Part shown: in pieces, positions 22,647-31,486 of the stretch
Numbering within the stretch: position 1 is the stretch's first letter
Layout: the number at the start of each line of letters is the position of its first letter
Source: Patescibacteria group bacterium
GTDB taxonomy: Bacteria; Patescibacteriota; Patescibacteriia; UBA2591; CALHIP01
Length of the DNA: 52,607 nucleotides
Assembly (NCBI GenBank): GCA_026417895.1
Contig: JAOACJ010000002.1
Span: 1 to 52,607, forward strand
Direction of reading: 5' to 3'
Position numbers and translations under genes: made by a program
The notes under the pieces: generated by a model
The model's database searches: none
What the model was told of the DNA's origin: nothing
The model's input: the letters and a program-made list of their open reading frames with translations, nothing else

Positions 22647-24137
22647 TTATTCTGAACAAATCTTTTCTGAAATTTTCCGAAAATGAAAACCGTAAATAGA
22701 TAAGGTAATGGCTAAAGGAAAAAGTTTTGGCCGTCTAAATAATGTCCAGAAAAAAATTTTCCAGTAATGCCATCGTTCTTGGCCAATGATACCCAGTAAC
22801 CAAATAGATTTTAAAAATGCTTTAAATTTTGATAATTGAAAACGAATCTTTTTTTTCTGAAGCGGTCGATAATTTCTTAAAAAAGTTTTAAGTCGCTGAT
22901 AATAATTGTCTGGTGAATAAATGGTCTTCAAAATTTTCTGATAGCCCCGACGAAGTGTTTCTTTCCCCATTTTTGGCACAAAATTAATTGAAGTATTACT
23001 ACCAAAGGTATTTTTTATCAATCGACCCTGTTCTTTTAGCCTCTGATAAAGCCTGGTTTTAGGAAAAGCATTTAAAATACCAACCATGGCTGTGACAATG
23101 CCACTTTTCTGAATAAAGTCAATTTGTCTTTTAAAAATTGAGGGTTGATCATGATCAAAACCAACAATGAAACCACCCTGAACCTGAAGTCCGGCCCGAT
23201 GCATCTTTTCTACAGAAGAGATTAAATCACGATTTATATTTTGAAATTTGCCACACTCTTTTAAAGAATTTTCATCTGGTGTTTCAATACCAACAAAAAC
23301 TGTATCAAATCCAGCTTTGACCATTAGATTCATTAATTCATCGTCATCAGCCAAAGTAATAGGTGCTTCGGTATTAAAAGAAAAGGGGTAATTTTTTTTC
23401 TCCAACCATTCAATTATGGCTGGTAAAATTTCTTCTTTGAGTTTTGTTTTATGACCAATAAAATTGTCATCAACAAAAAATATCTTTTCTCGCCATCCCA
23501 ATTGATACAATTTTTCTAATTCATTTAAAACCTGTTCTTTTGTTTTTGTCCGTGGAACTCGACCATTTAAAACAATGATGTCGCAAAATTCACAATTAAA
23601 AGGACAGCCTCGTGAATATTGAAGACACATTGAAGAATAATCTTTCAGGTTAATTAATTCAAAAAGAGGAACTGGCGACTTGGTCAAATCAGGAAATTCA
23701 GAAGAAGTATAAATTTTTTTGAGCGATCCATTTTTAAAATCTTCTAAAAATTGCTTCAAGGTTATTTCTGCTTCATTCAGAATAAAATGATCGATTTCAT
23801 CTTTAAACTCCTCAACGCCAAAACCGGTTGTAAATAAAGGACCGCCGGCAACAATTTTCGTAGAGAATTTTTTACATCTTCTGACAATTTTCTTAACGGA
23901 TTTTTTTTGAATAATCATGGCGCTGATAAAGACAAAATCAGCCCATTTTAAGTCTTCATCTTTTAATTTATTCACATTTAAATCAACGAGTCTTTTTTCC
24001 CATTCTTTTGGTAAAAGAGCGGCAACTGTTAATAATCCGAGTGGCGGAAAGGGAGCTTTTTTATTAATAAAGGGTAGGGCATATTTAAAACTCCAGAAAG
24101 TCGCCGGAAATTTTGGATAAAGAAGTAGAATTTTCAT
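22647..24137 (-). CDS. B12-binding-domain radical SAM protein with DUF4070-like C-terminus
   Basis: This 496-aa protein has an N-terminal cobalamin-binding-like Rossmann domain (1-145; PFPPLGLLTVAALLP, WADFVFISAM), without a DxHxxG motif, and a radical SAM core. The cluster motif is C178-x3-C182-x2-C185 (CPFNCEFC), followed by FFVDDNFIG and GFDTVFVGIETPD. The C-terminal part (GGFIVGFDHDQPSIF..QIDFIQ, MVGILNAFPKTRLYQRL) fits the DUF4070 class. Related enzymes act on lipids and hopanoids, but the substrate here is unknown. The start codon overlaps the stop of the membrane-protein gene upstream by 4 bp (24134-24137). Confidence 0.85.
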   Translation of the reverse strand: MKILLLYPKFPATFWSFKYALPFINKKAPFPPLGLLTVAALLPKEWEKRLVDLNVNKLKDEDLKWADFVFISAMIIQKKSVKKIVRRCKKFSTKIVAGGPLFTTGFGVEEFKDEIDHFILNEAEITLKQFLEDFKNGSLKKIYTSSEFPDLTKSPVPLFELINLKDYSSMCLQYSRGCPFNCEFCDIIVLNGRVPRTKTKEQVLNELEKLYQLGWREKIFFVDDNFIGHKTKLKEEILPAIIEWLEKKNYPFSFNTEAPITLADDDELMNLMVKAGFDTVFVGIETPDENSLKECGKFQNINRDLISSVEKMHRAGLQVQGGFIVGFDHDQPSIFKRQIDFIQKSGIVTAMVGILNAFPKTRLYQRLKEQGRLIKNTFGSNTSINFVPKMGKETLRRGYQKILKTIYSPDNYYQRLKTFLRNYRPLQKKKIRFQLSKFKAFLKSIWLLGIIGQERWHYWKIFFWTLFRRPKLFPLAITLSIYGFHFRKISEKICSE

Positions 24138-24679
24138 AACTTAAATTTAACAAAGTTTTTCTTTTCAGAAAAGACCCGGTCAAAAACCAAAGAAAAAATT
24201 AGACTAAAAAGTGGCGTAAAAATGATAACTGAAAATAATTGATTTTTTAAAAATGGAAGACCGACTAGATAACATTGAATTAAACCTTGAAAATTCATTG
24301 GATACATATTAAAAGTTAACCACCAACCAAAATTTGTCCAAAGATAAAAAAAGAGCACGGAAATAATGCCACCACCAGTAATTTTAAAAAAATAATACTT
24401 TGAGTTTCTTTGGAAAAGAAGACCAAAAAAACCGATGAAAATAAAAGCTGACCAAGTAAAAAGATAAACAGAAACATTACCAAAATAGAGATCAGAAAAA
24501 AAGATAATCAAAAGAGGAATAATGGCTGTATAAAGACCTCCTAAAAAAGAACCAGTTAAAAGAGATAAAGAAGTAATGGCTTCAAAATTTGGTAAATTGA
24601 TGATTCTATTCAAGAAAATTCGAGAAATTACCCCTAGGATAATTATTAGGATGGCTAATAAAATTTTTCTTTTGTTCAT
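24134..24679 (-). CDS. Membrane protein of DUF6580 / ECF-S-like type
   Basis: This 181-aa protein has about five hydrophobic helices and the conserved NLPNFEAITSLSLLTGSFLGG segment (residues about 28-48), followed by a DLYFGN loop, as in DUF6580 putative transport proteins that resemble ECF transporter substrate-binding subunits. It is an integral membrane protein; the substrate is unknown. Translational coupling with the radical SAM gene (4-bp overlap) argues that the two act together. Confidence 0.7.
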   Translation of the reverse strand: MNKRKILLAILIIILGVISRIFLNRIINLPNFEAITSLSLLTGSFLGGLYTAIIPLLIIFFSDLYFGNVSVYLFTWSAFIFIGFFGLLFQRNSKYYFFKITGGGIISVLFFYLWTNFGWWLTFNMYPMNFQGLIQCYLVGLPFLKNQLFSVIIFTPLFSLIFSLVFDRVFSEKKNFVKFKL

Positions 24680-24743
24680 AAATTTTATCTCTTAAAGAAA
24701 TAGGTTTGACTTCTATTATATCACCACATAAATAATTGAGCCA

Positions 24744-25316
24744 TCATTGCTTTGTGCCAGTTAAAATCTGTTTTCTGTTAACGATGTCATAAAAATGAGC
24801 CAAAAGACTTAAAAAGGCAGAACAGAGAGAGATAAAAAGTAACAAAATAATTAACGGTCTAATGGCTTCAATGCCAGCAATCAAACCAGTGAGGGCTAAA
24901 CTTTGGAGTGTCATTTTTATTTTTCCCCAACTGTTTGCTTTTGTGGAAATGCCAAATTTTATTTTAATTGGTCGGCCAAGGACAAGCAATGATTCCAAAA
25001 TAGTGGTTATGGCAATCAACCAAAGAGGGAGATGTTTTAAACCATAGAGCCAAAGGATACTAAGAATTAATAATTTATCAGCTAAAGGATCAAGCCATTC
25101 TCCTTCTTTTGTTTTTTGGGCCCGAACTCTGGCCAGCACTCCATCGAAAGTATCAAGAAGGGCTGTCAAAATGAAAAGAATCATGGCTATTATATTTTGT
25201 CTAACGAAAAGTAAAATAATAATCGGTCCAATCATTAAAATCCGCAAAAGAGAAAGATGGTTTGGTTTAACCCAGGAAGGTATAATTTTAATAAAAGAAT
25301 AGATAAAACCGTCCAT
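24744..25316 (-). CDS. CDP-alcohol phosphatidyltransferase (PgsA-like)
   Basis: This 190-aa integral membrane enzyme contains the complete family motif: D55-x2-D58-G59-x2-A62-R63-x8-G72-x3-D76-x3-D80. The N-terminus has PNHLSLLRI, typical of the substrate-binding start. Enzymes of this family join a CDP-activated lipid to glycerol phosphate, inositol phosphate or another alcohol; I cannot tell which. CPR bacteria often lack complete phospholipid pathways, so a lone member is noteworthy. It is followed by the DUF6580-like and radical SAM genes on the same strand and preceded by the exporter genes. Confidence 0.85.
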   Translation of the reverse strand: MDGFIYSFIKIIPSWVKPNHLSLLRILMIGPIIILLFVRQNIIAMILFILTALLDTFDGVLARVRAQKTKEGEWLDPLADKLLILSILWLYGLKHLPLWLIAITTILESLLVLGRPIKIKFGISTKANSWGKIKMTLQSLALTGLIAGIEAIRPLIILLLFISLCSAFLSLLAHFYDIVNRKQILTGTKQ

Positions 25317-25326
25317 AAATTATAAA

Positions 25327-26574
25327 TTATTCATATCTTAAGGCTTCGATTGGATCCAGTAAAGAAGCACGCCGCGCTGGATAAATACCAAAAACAAAAC
25401 CAACTACAGCCGCGACAGTAAAACCAATACCAACGGCGAGAAAGGAAATATGAAAACCCCAGTGGAGACCTAAAACTTTACCTAAGATAAAGCCGGCTAA
25501 AAAAGAGAAAAGAATGCCAAGAAAAATACCAATCAAACCACCGATGATGGTTAAAATGATGGCTTCTAAAAGAAATTGGTAAAGAATATCTGAATTTCTT
25601 GCGCCGACAGCCTTGCGCAGACCGATTTCTTTTGTCCTTTCTGTCACTGAAACCAGCATGATGTTCATAATACCAATACCACCGACCAACAGAGCAATAG
25701 CTGCTACACTTGATAGAAAAAGAGTGAAAATTCTGGTGACTTGACTTAGAATATTAGCCGCCTCCTTTTGGCTGGTGACTTTAAAATCGTCTTTAGATAA
25801 ATCACCTTCCGGATTATAAATCTGATGGTTCCGACGTAGTATTTGACGAAGACTTTCAGCCGCTTCTTCAATTTTCTTTTCATTAGAAACCCGCGCAACA
25901 ATATTTCTCAGATGATCAGTGCCTAACAAAAATTTTTGTGCCGCGCCAACCGGAAGATAAACATACTCATCTATATTCAAAAACATCTGACTACCCCTTT
26001 CTTCTAAAACACCAATGACACGAAAATTAGTTCTTTTAATTCTGACATTTTTCCCAATTGGATCTTCTTCGCCAAATAAATCTTCTTTAACTTTGAAGCC
26101 TAAAATTATTTCTCTTTCAGCTGACCTAACATTTCCAGAAAAATTTCTGCCCAAAATAATTTTTCCACTCATAATGTCAAAAAAATCAGCCGTTGTCCCA
26201 TAATAAGTAATTTTTTTATTTTGATTGCCGTAAATGATCCTTTCGACCCCTAAAACCAAAGGAGCAGCTTTTTCCACATAGGGGTTTTTCAAAATATCTT
26301 CTAAGTCTCGAATTTTCAATGTTTTAGTGGTAAATTCTTCAATCATTGATTGACGTGCATCTTTAAGACTCGGACTACCCGGTTCAATAAAGAGATTGTT
26401 TGAGCCCATAGAAGCAATTTCTCCTAAGATTAATTCTTGCGCCCCACTACCAATCGAGACCATCATAATAACAGCAGCAATACCAATAACAATACCTAAA
26501 ATTGTTAAGATGGAACGACTTTTATTGCTTTTTAAACTTTTGAGTGATGTCTTTAATATGTCAAGTAGTTTCAT
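25327..26574 (-). CDS. MacB-like ABC transporter permease
   Basis: This 415-aa protein has the MacB/FtsX architecture: a first membrane helix (about 20-42; SILTILGIVIGIAAVIMMVSIG), a periplasmic-type MacB_PCD domain to about residue 275, and three C-terminal helices within the FtsX domain (GGIGIMNIMLVSVTERTKEIGLRKAVGA). It pairs with the ATPase 44 bp upstream and the adaptor further upstream in the same operon. In diderms this system exports macrolides or lipoproteins; in a CPR cell it probably works across the single membrane and wall. The substrate is unknown. Confidence 0.93.
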   Translation of the reverse strand: MKLLDILKTSLKSLKSNKSRSILTILGIVIGIAAVIMMVSIGSGAQELILGEIASMGSNNLFIEPGSPSLKDARQSMIEEFTTKTLKIRDLEDILKNPYVEKAAPLVLGVERIIYGNQNKKITYYGTTADFFDIMSGKIILGRNFSGNVRSAEREIILGFKVKEDLFGEEDPIGKNVRIKRTNFRVIGVLEERGSQMFLNIDEYVYLPVGAAQKFLLGTDHLRNIVARVSNEKKIEEAAESLRQILRRNHQIYNPEGDLSKDDFKVTSQKEAANILSQVTRIFTLFLSSVAAIALLVGGIGIMNIMLVSVTERTKEIGLRKAVGARNSDILYQFLLEAIILTIIGGLIGIFLGILFSFLAGFILGKVLGLHWGFHISFLAVGIGFTVAAVVGFVFGIYPARRASLLDPIEALRYE

Positions 26575-26618
26575 CTTTTTGCAATTTTTTACTATTTCAC
26601 AAATGAAAATTTGACGAT

Positions 26619-27329
26619 TTATTTTATAAAGCCATCCTTTGCAAAATGTCTCTTCTTTACCAATTCATCATTAACCACTCTCCCGTCTTTCATCTCAACA
26701 ATTCTTTTCGCTGCCTCGGCGGTATAGGTTTCGTGAGTGACCATAACAATCGTATGACCCTTTTCATTTAGTTCTTGTAAAAGAGCTATAATCTGTTGGC
26801 CCGATTTCGAATCTAGGTTGCCAGTTGGTTCATCGGCAAAAATGACCGAAGGATTATTCACCAAGGCCCGAGCAATAGCTACCCTTTGTTGTTCGCCTCC
26901 GGAAAGTTGGTTAGGAAAATAATTTATCCTTCCTTTTAGACCAACTGCTTCAAGTGATTCTTTTGCTCTTTGATCTATTTTTTGTTGAGAAAAATGAGTA
27001 TAAATCAGTGGCAATTTTACATTTTCTAAGACAGTCAAGCGAGGCAAGAGATTAAAAGATTGAAAAATAAATCCTACCTCTCTATTTCTAATTTTGGCTA
27101 ACTCATCGTCAGAAAAATCGTTAATAGATCGACCTTTAAATTTATAAAGACCGCTTGTTGGTCGGTCTAAAAATCCCATAATGTGCATTAGGGTTGATTT
27201 ACCACAACCTGATGGCCCTTTGATGGCAACAAATTCACCCTTCTCTATTTTCAACGAAATACCATCAAGAGCTACAGTCTTTACTTCACCCTGACCATAA
27301 ATTTTTTTTAAATCTTTAACTTCAATCAT
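26619..27329 (-). CDS. MacB/LolD-type ABC transporter ATP-binding protein
   Basis: This 236-aa ATPase has Walker [10 protein letters not shown] at residues 38-46, a Q-loop in [18 protein letters not shown], the signature [15 protein letters not shown], Walker [13 protein letters not shown] and the switch His in VMVTHE. The subfamily (LolD/MacB/FtsE-like) works with FtsX-type permeases, and such a permease follows it. It begins 9 bp after the adaptor stop, consistent with one operon (adaptor, ATPase, permease). Confidence 0.95.
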   Translation of the reverse strand: MIEVKDLKKIYGQGEVKTVALDGISLKIEKGEFVAIKGPSGCGKSTLMHIMGFLDRPTSGLYKFKGRSINDFSDDELAKIRNREVGFIFQSFNLLPRLTVLENVKLPLIYTHFSQQKIDQRAKESLEAVGLKGRINYFPNQLSGGEQQRVAIARALVNNPSVIFADEPTGNLDSKSGQQIIALLQELNEKGHTIVMVTHETYTAEAAKRIVEMKDGRVVNDELVKKRHFAKDGFIK

Positions 27330-27338
27330 TTTGATTGA

Positions 27339-28970
27339 TTATTTTTTAAGAAAGGTAACAATTGTCTCGCCCCCCTCTAGACCAGAAATAATTTCAACTT
27401 CGCCTTTGTTGTTGACAAGACCTGTTTGAACTTCAACCTCTTTTATCTTTTTATCTTTAAAAACTTTTACAAATTTCTTGCCATTTTTTTGTCTTACAGC
27501 TATTTCTGGCACAAGAAGAATATTCTCTTTTTTAGCAGTAACAATTTCCACGTTGACAGTCATACCAACCTTGATTCTTTCATCTTGATGATCAAAGGCA
27601 ACGGTGGCTTTATAATAGACCACACCTTGAATGACTGTCTCGGCAGGATCAATTTTAACGACTCGACCAGTAAAAAATTCATCAGGCAGAGCGTCTAAAC
27701 TAATTTTTGCTGGTTGACCGACTTTAATTTTACTAATATCTGTTTCAGAAATATCAAGTTCTATTTCAAAATTGCCCAATGAATTTATGGTGATTGGTAT
27801 TTGATTGGCCAAAACTGTCTCCCCAACCTCAACATTTAAATCGGTAATCAAGCCATTAATTGGCGCGACAAGAATTGTCTTTCGAATTTTATCTTGAATA
27901 ATGGCTAAACTCGCCTCTTGCTGGCGAATTTGCGCCTCTTGATAGCGAATATCTTCTGGTTTTGGTCCAGATTTTTTAATCGCCAATTGATCTCGGGCCT
28001 TAGCTAAACTCGCCCGAGCACTATCTAATGAAGCTTGAGCATTATTGATATTAATCTGGTTAATAATTTTTTGACTATTAATCGCTTGTTGTTTGGCTAA
28101 AAGATTGGCAATGGCTGTATTAATATTGGCCCGAGCCGTATTCAGATAACCTTTGTAATTGCTCAAAGTCGTCGCAGAAAGACCGACGGCGCTGTTGACA
28201 GCCTCGGTGAGAGGATTGAAAAGGTCTCTAATGACTATCAAATGATTTTGTGCCTTAAGTAAGGCCTCGTCTAGCTCGCTCTCAGTAAAGGAAAGACGAT
28301 TAATCTCGTTTTTAAATTCTTGAAGATGATAGCCAGCAATTGCCCTTTGCCATTCAGAATCAAATTCGGCTTGCTGATTGGTGGTAAGAAAGGTAAGTTG
28401 TGGATTAGTGGTTAAGTCATTAGAAAATAAATCATCAATCTGTCTATTCAGAGCATCTTCTGCTTTAGTATAAGCGTCTTGAAGAAGATTCTCAATTGTA
28501 TTATAGATATTAGTCAAATCATTTTCGGCTTTAATTTTAACGTCAATGAGATTTTTTTCTGCATTCTCAACGCTTTTTTCAGCGCTCCTTACCTCTGTTT
28601 CCGCTAATTGAATTTCTTCTTGGCTAGCACCAGTTTTCAGTAAATCAAGTCTAGCTTTAGCAGCTTCAAGAGCAGCTTTTTGCTGAAGAAGTTGAATTTG
28701 TAAATCTAAGTCATCTAATTTAATTAAAGTTTGTCCTAATTTGACTTGATCACCAACTTTAACGAGAATGTTTTTAACTCGACCATTTGTCTCAAATTGA
28801 AGATCAATTTTTTGACTTGGTCTTACTGTCCCCGTCGCCGAAACTACTTGCTCAATCTCACCTCTTTTAACTATCACTAATTCATAAGAAATCTTTTTAG
28901 GTTTAAAAATTAAAAAACCAATCAAAACCAGAGAGATGAGAGTAAAAAGAATCAAAATTGTTTTTTTCAT
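27339..28970 (-). CDS. HlyD/MacA-type adaptor protein with enlarged helical hairpin
   Basis: This 543-aa protein has an N-terminal anchor helix (about 4-23), a lipoyl/beta-barrel half motif (EIEQVVSATGTVRPSQKIDLQFETNGRV), a long coiled-coil hairpin (about 85-345), the second lipoyl half (TILVAPINGLITDLNVEVGETV) and C-terminal beta-barrel and membrane-proximal domains (GKKFVKVFKDKKIKEVEVQTG). MacA-type adaptors are about 370 aa; the extra length lies in the hairpin. It is the first gene of the exporter operon. Confidence 0.9.
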   Translation of the reverse strand: MKKTILILFTLISLVLIGFLIFKPKKISYELVIVKRGEIEQVVSATGTVRPSQKIDLQFETNGRVKNILVKVGDQVKLGQTLIKLDDLDLQIQLLQQKAALEAAKARLDLLKTGASQEEIQLAETEVRSAEKSVENAEKNLIDVKIKAENDLTNIYNTIENLLQDAYTKAEDALNRQIDDLFSNDLTTNPQLTFLTTNQQAEFDSEWQRAIAGYHLQEFKNEINRLSFTESELDEALLKAQNHLIVIRDLFNPLTEAVNSAVGLSATTLSNYKGYLNTARANINTAIANLLAKQQAINSQKIINQININNAQASLDSARASLAKARDQLAIKKSGPKPEDIRYQEAQIRQQEASLAIIQDKIRKTILVAPINGLITDLNVEVGETVLANQIPITINSLGNFEIELDISETDISKIKVGQPAKISLDALPDEFFTGRVVKIDPAETVIQGVVYYKATVAFDHQDERIKVGMTVNVEIVTAKKENILLVPEIAVRQKNGKKFVKVFKDKKIKEVEVQTGLVNNKGEVEIISGLEGGETIVTFLKK

Positions 28971-29073
28971 AAATTTTGACTTAAATTAACGATTTTCTAA
29001 TTTTAACAAAAAAAGAAAACCTGCCAAGTCTACTAACTAAGCAGTTCTCCTATCTGAAAGTAATTATTTTCGA

Positions 29074-29235
29074 CTATTGGACAGCGGATAAGGCATCAAC
29101 TAATCCCCAGCCATAATAGAAATGGTTAAAACCAGCAGGACCTAGATCCCAAGCTATATTTTGCAGTCTGACTTGAATTTCGTCAGGCTCGCAGCGACTA
29201 ATTGTCCCTACCAACAATAAGCCTCTAGCTGATTT
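29074..29235 (-). pseudogene. C-terminal remnant of a subtilisin-like serine protease
   Basis: On the minus strand, about 53 codons read to a TAG stop at 29076-29074. The segment DEIQVRLQNIAWDLGPAG, then YYGWGLVDALSAVQ, matches the end of peptidase S8 proteins (EVRxRLxxTAxDLGxxGxDxxYGxGLVDAxxAV). The frame is closed upstream by a TAG at 29238-29236. The catalytic Asp, His and Ser regions are absent from the gap 29239-29304 before the Sua5 gene. The rest of the 28971-29304 gap shows no gene. Confidence 0.75.
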
Positions 29236-29304
29236 CTAATTTTGAAATGACTAAACGTCTTTTGTTTTCCTTATCGTGTCTTATAATTAAAAGTTAAAAT
29301 TAGA

Positions 29305-30285
29305 TCAATTTTTATTCTCTTCAGAACTTGCCTTCTTTAATCTTTCCATAATGGCTCTACCCACTCCTTTCTCTGGCACTGCTTCAGCAAAAATCACTTC
29401 TGCTTCCGATTCATCTAATTGATGAAGAGCGTCAAAAAAATTACTCGCTGCTTCTTTTAAATCGCCCTTTGGCGATAAAATTTTAAAAGCGGTAAATCTA
29501 TTTTTGTTCTTTACCTGACAAAAGGCTAAGAAACTAATTTTCTTTTTTAATTTATTTTTAAAAATTTCTTCCTCGTTTTTGACAATTTTTAATGGCTTAA
29601 AGGGTGAATAATGAGTAGGAAGATTACCAGGCGCTAAAATTTTTTTTTGTTTTTTTAAAATTTCCACTGGACCAATAACCTTTTTAATTTCCTCAATGGG
29701 TAAACTACCTAATCTTAAAATTTTTGGTTTTCGATCAATAAAAAGAATTGTTGATTCTAAGCCATAAGCTGTTTTCCCGCCGTCTAAAATTATTTTAATC
29801 CTTTTACCAATTTGTTTTTGAACATGCTCGGCTTTAGTTGGACTTAATTTACCAAATAAATTAGCACTTGGAGCAGCAATAGGTGCGCCAAGTTCTTGGA
29901 TTAAAGAAAGAGAAACCAGGTTGGCTGGCATTCTTACCGCCACTGTCTCTAAACCAGCTGTGACTAAATAAGGCACCTTTCTCTTTTTGGGCAAAATAAG
30001 TGTCAATGGTCCGGGCCAGAATTTAGCCATTAATTTAAAAATGAATAGCTGATTAATTTTAGCTACTTCTTCTAATTGCCTCAAATTAGCAATATGAACA
30101 ATCAGTGGATCAAAAAGGGGTCTTTTTTTCACTTCAAAAATTGTTGCCACTGCCCTTCTGTCATAAACATTAGCCCCCAAACCGTAAACTGTTTCTGTCG
30201 GGAAAGCCACAACCTCACCCCTTTTCAATAAGCGAGCTGCTTTTTTGACATTTTGGCCAGAAAAACCATTAAGAATTTTAGCCAT
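29305..30285 (-). CDS. L-threonylcarbamoyladenylate synthase (Sua5/YrdC with Sua5 domain)
   Basis: This 326-aa enzyme makes threonylcarbamoyl-AMP for the t6A37 modification of ANN-decoding tRNAs. The YrdC domain carries FPTETVYGLG at residues 28-37, KKRPLFDPLIVH, FWPGPLTLIL, AVRMPA and APSANLFGK. A C-terminal Sua5 extension from about residue 200 (PGNLPTHYSPFKPL, then AEAVPEKGVGRAIMERLKKAS) makes it the Sua5 rather than the TsaC form. The ATG at 30285 is chosen because a longer frame would overlap the divergent gene and its promoter. A -10 box lies 22-27 nt upstream. Confidence 0.93.
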   Translation of the reverse strand: MAKILNGFSGQNVKKAARLLKRGEVVAFPTETVYGLGANVYDRRAVATIFEVKKRPLFDPLIVHIANLRQLEEVAKINQLFIFKLMAKFWPGPLTLILPKKRKVPYLVTAGLETVAVRMPANLVSLSLIQELGAPIAAPSANLFGKLSPTKAEHVQKQIGKRIKIILDGGKTAYGLESTILFIDRKPKILRLGSLPIEEIKKVIGPVEILKKQKKILAPGNLPTHYSPFKPLKIVKNEEEIFKNKLKKKISFLAFCQVKNKNRFTAFKILSPKGDLKEAASNFFDALHQLDESEAEVIFAEAVPEKGVGRAIMERLKKASSEENKN

Positions 30286-30306
30286 AGATTGTTTTTTAAC
30301 TTTTAT

Positions 30307-30312
30307 ATTATA
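30307..30312 (-). promoter_or_regulatory. -10 box of the Sua5-type gene
   Basis: A perfect TATAAT on the minus strand lies 22-27 nt upstream of the ATG at 30285, giving a leader of about 15 nt. It is back-to-back with the plus-strand -10 box at 30324-30329; the two promoters are only 11 bp apart. No convincing -35 box is seen. Confidence 0.5.
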
Positions 30313-30323
30313 CAAAAAAATGG

Positions 30324-30329
30324 TATAAT
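30324..30329 (+). promoter_or_regulatory. -10 box giving a leaderless or near-leaderless radical SAM transcript
   Basis: TATAAT is followed by eight bases and the ATG at 30338, so transcription would start at or one or two bases before the start codon. The -35 region (about 30301-30306) is poor. The start codon is supported by family alignment (MKEALLYEK), so a longer leader is unlikely. Confidence 0.5.
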
Positions 30330-30337
30330 GAAAAGAG

Positions 30338-31351
30338 ATGAAAGAAGCATTATTATATGAAAAATTAGCCAATAAAGTTGTCCGTTGTCAGGCTTGTGCT
30401 CATCGATGTTTTATTGCGGAAAAAAAACGAGGTTTTTGTGGCGTCAGAGAAAATCAAGGCGGTAAACTTTACTCCCTAGTTTATGGTAAAGTTATTGCCT
30501 GCCATATTGATCCCATTGAAAAAAAACCCTTTTTTCATTGGTTACCTGGTAGTTATTCTTTATCAATCGCTACTGTTGGTTGCAATTTTCGCTGTCTTCA
30601 TTGTCAAAATGCGGATATTTCTCAAATGCCTCGTGATGCTGATGGTCAAATCTTAGGCGAGGTAATGTCACCCCAAGAAATCGTTGATTTGGCCAGGAAA
30701 AATAATTTACCAAGCATCTCTTATACTTATACCGAGCCGACAGTCTTTCTTGAATTTGCCCTCGAAACAATGAAGTTAGCAAAAAAAGAAAATTTGAAAA
30801 ATAACTGGGTGACTAATGGTTATTTAAGTGAAAAAACTTTAAGATTAATTAGCCCATATTTAGATGCTGCTAATGTTGACTTAAAATTTTTTTCTGATGA
30901 CTTATATCAAAAAATTTGTGGCGCCACATTACAGCCCGTCTTAGACTCTTTAAAATTAATGAAAAGAAAAAAAATTTGGCTTGAGGTAACCACTTTAGTT
31001 ATTCCTGGTTATACTAATCAAGACAATCAATTTGAAAAAATGGCTACATTCATTAAAAACGAATTAGGCCCAGAGACACCATGGCACATCTCTCGTTTTT
31101 ATCCAGCTTACAAAACGATAAATCTTTCGCCGACGCCGCCAGAAATGATTTATCAGGCCTACGAAATTGGCAAAAAAATTGGTCTAAAATATGTCTATGT
31201 TGGTAATCTACCTGGCGATGAAAAGGAAAATACTTATTGTCCAAAATGTGGTCAATTAAATATCAAAAGAATTGCTTATGAAATTGAAAGATTTGATCAA
31301 GAAGGTAAATGTCGACGATGTCAAGAGAATTTAAATTTAATTTTAAAATAA
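30338..31351 (+). CDS. AmmeMemoRadiSam-type radical SAM enzyme
   Basis: This 337-aa protein matches the radical SAM member of the AmmeMemoRadiSam system: the start MKEALLYEKLANKVVRCQACAHRCFI contains a Cys-rich lead-in, followed by RGFCGVRENQ. The cluster motif C82-x3-C86-x2-C89 occurs in GCNFRCLHCQN, followed by YTYTEPTVFLEF and NWVTNGYLS. The end carries two CxxC pairs (YCPKCGQ, CRRCQENL), a zinc-ribbon tail. The system's substrate is unknown. A LigB/Memo-like gene lies 5 kb away on the same strand (36246-37031). Confidence 0.9.
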   Translation: MKEALLYEKLANKVVRCQACAHRCFIAEKKRGFCGVRENQGGKLYSLVYGKVIACHIDPIEKKPFFHWLPGSYSLSIATVGCNFRCLHCQNADISQMPRDADGQILGEVMSPQEIVDLARKNNLPSISYTYTEPTVFLEFALETMKLAKKENLKNNWVTNGYLSEKTLRLISPYLDAANVDLKFFSDDLYQKICGATLQPVLDSLKLMKRKKIWLEVTTLVIPGYTNQDNQFEKMATFIKNELGPETPWHISRFYPAYKTINLSPTPPEMIYQAYEIGKKIGLKYVYVGNLPGDEKENTYCPKCGQLNIKRIAYEIERFDQEGKCRRCQENLNLILK

Positions 31352-31370
31352 CAGTTGTGGATAACTTAAA

Positions 31371-31408
31371 TTAGCAGTCTTGACTGAAGAGTGCTAATAA
31401 TATATAAT
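31371..31408 (+). promoter_or_regulatory. CIRCE operator overlapping the clpB promoter
   Basis: TTAGCAGTC (31371-31379), nine spacer bases and GAGTGCTAA (31389-31397) form a CIRCE element, with one mismatch to the consensus TTAGCACTC-N9-GAGTGCTAA. The -35 TTGACT (31380-31385) lies in the spacer, and TATAAT (31403-31408) follows after 17 bp. HrcA bound here would block RNA polymerase directly. HrcA is not encoded in this window. Confidence 0.92.
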
Positions 31409-31486
31409 AAAATAAATAAAAATTAAATTAGAAATCGAAAAATCTTTTATTTATTTTCTTTAATCTTTAATTTTGACAAAGTGCTT

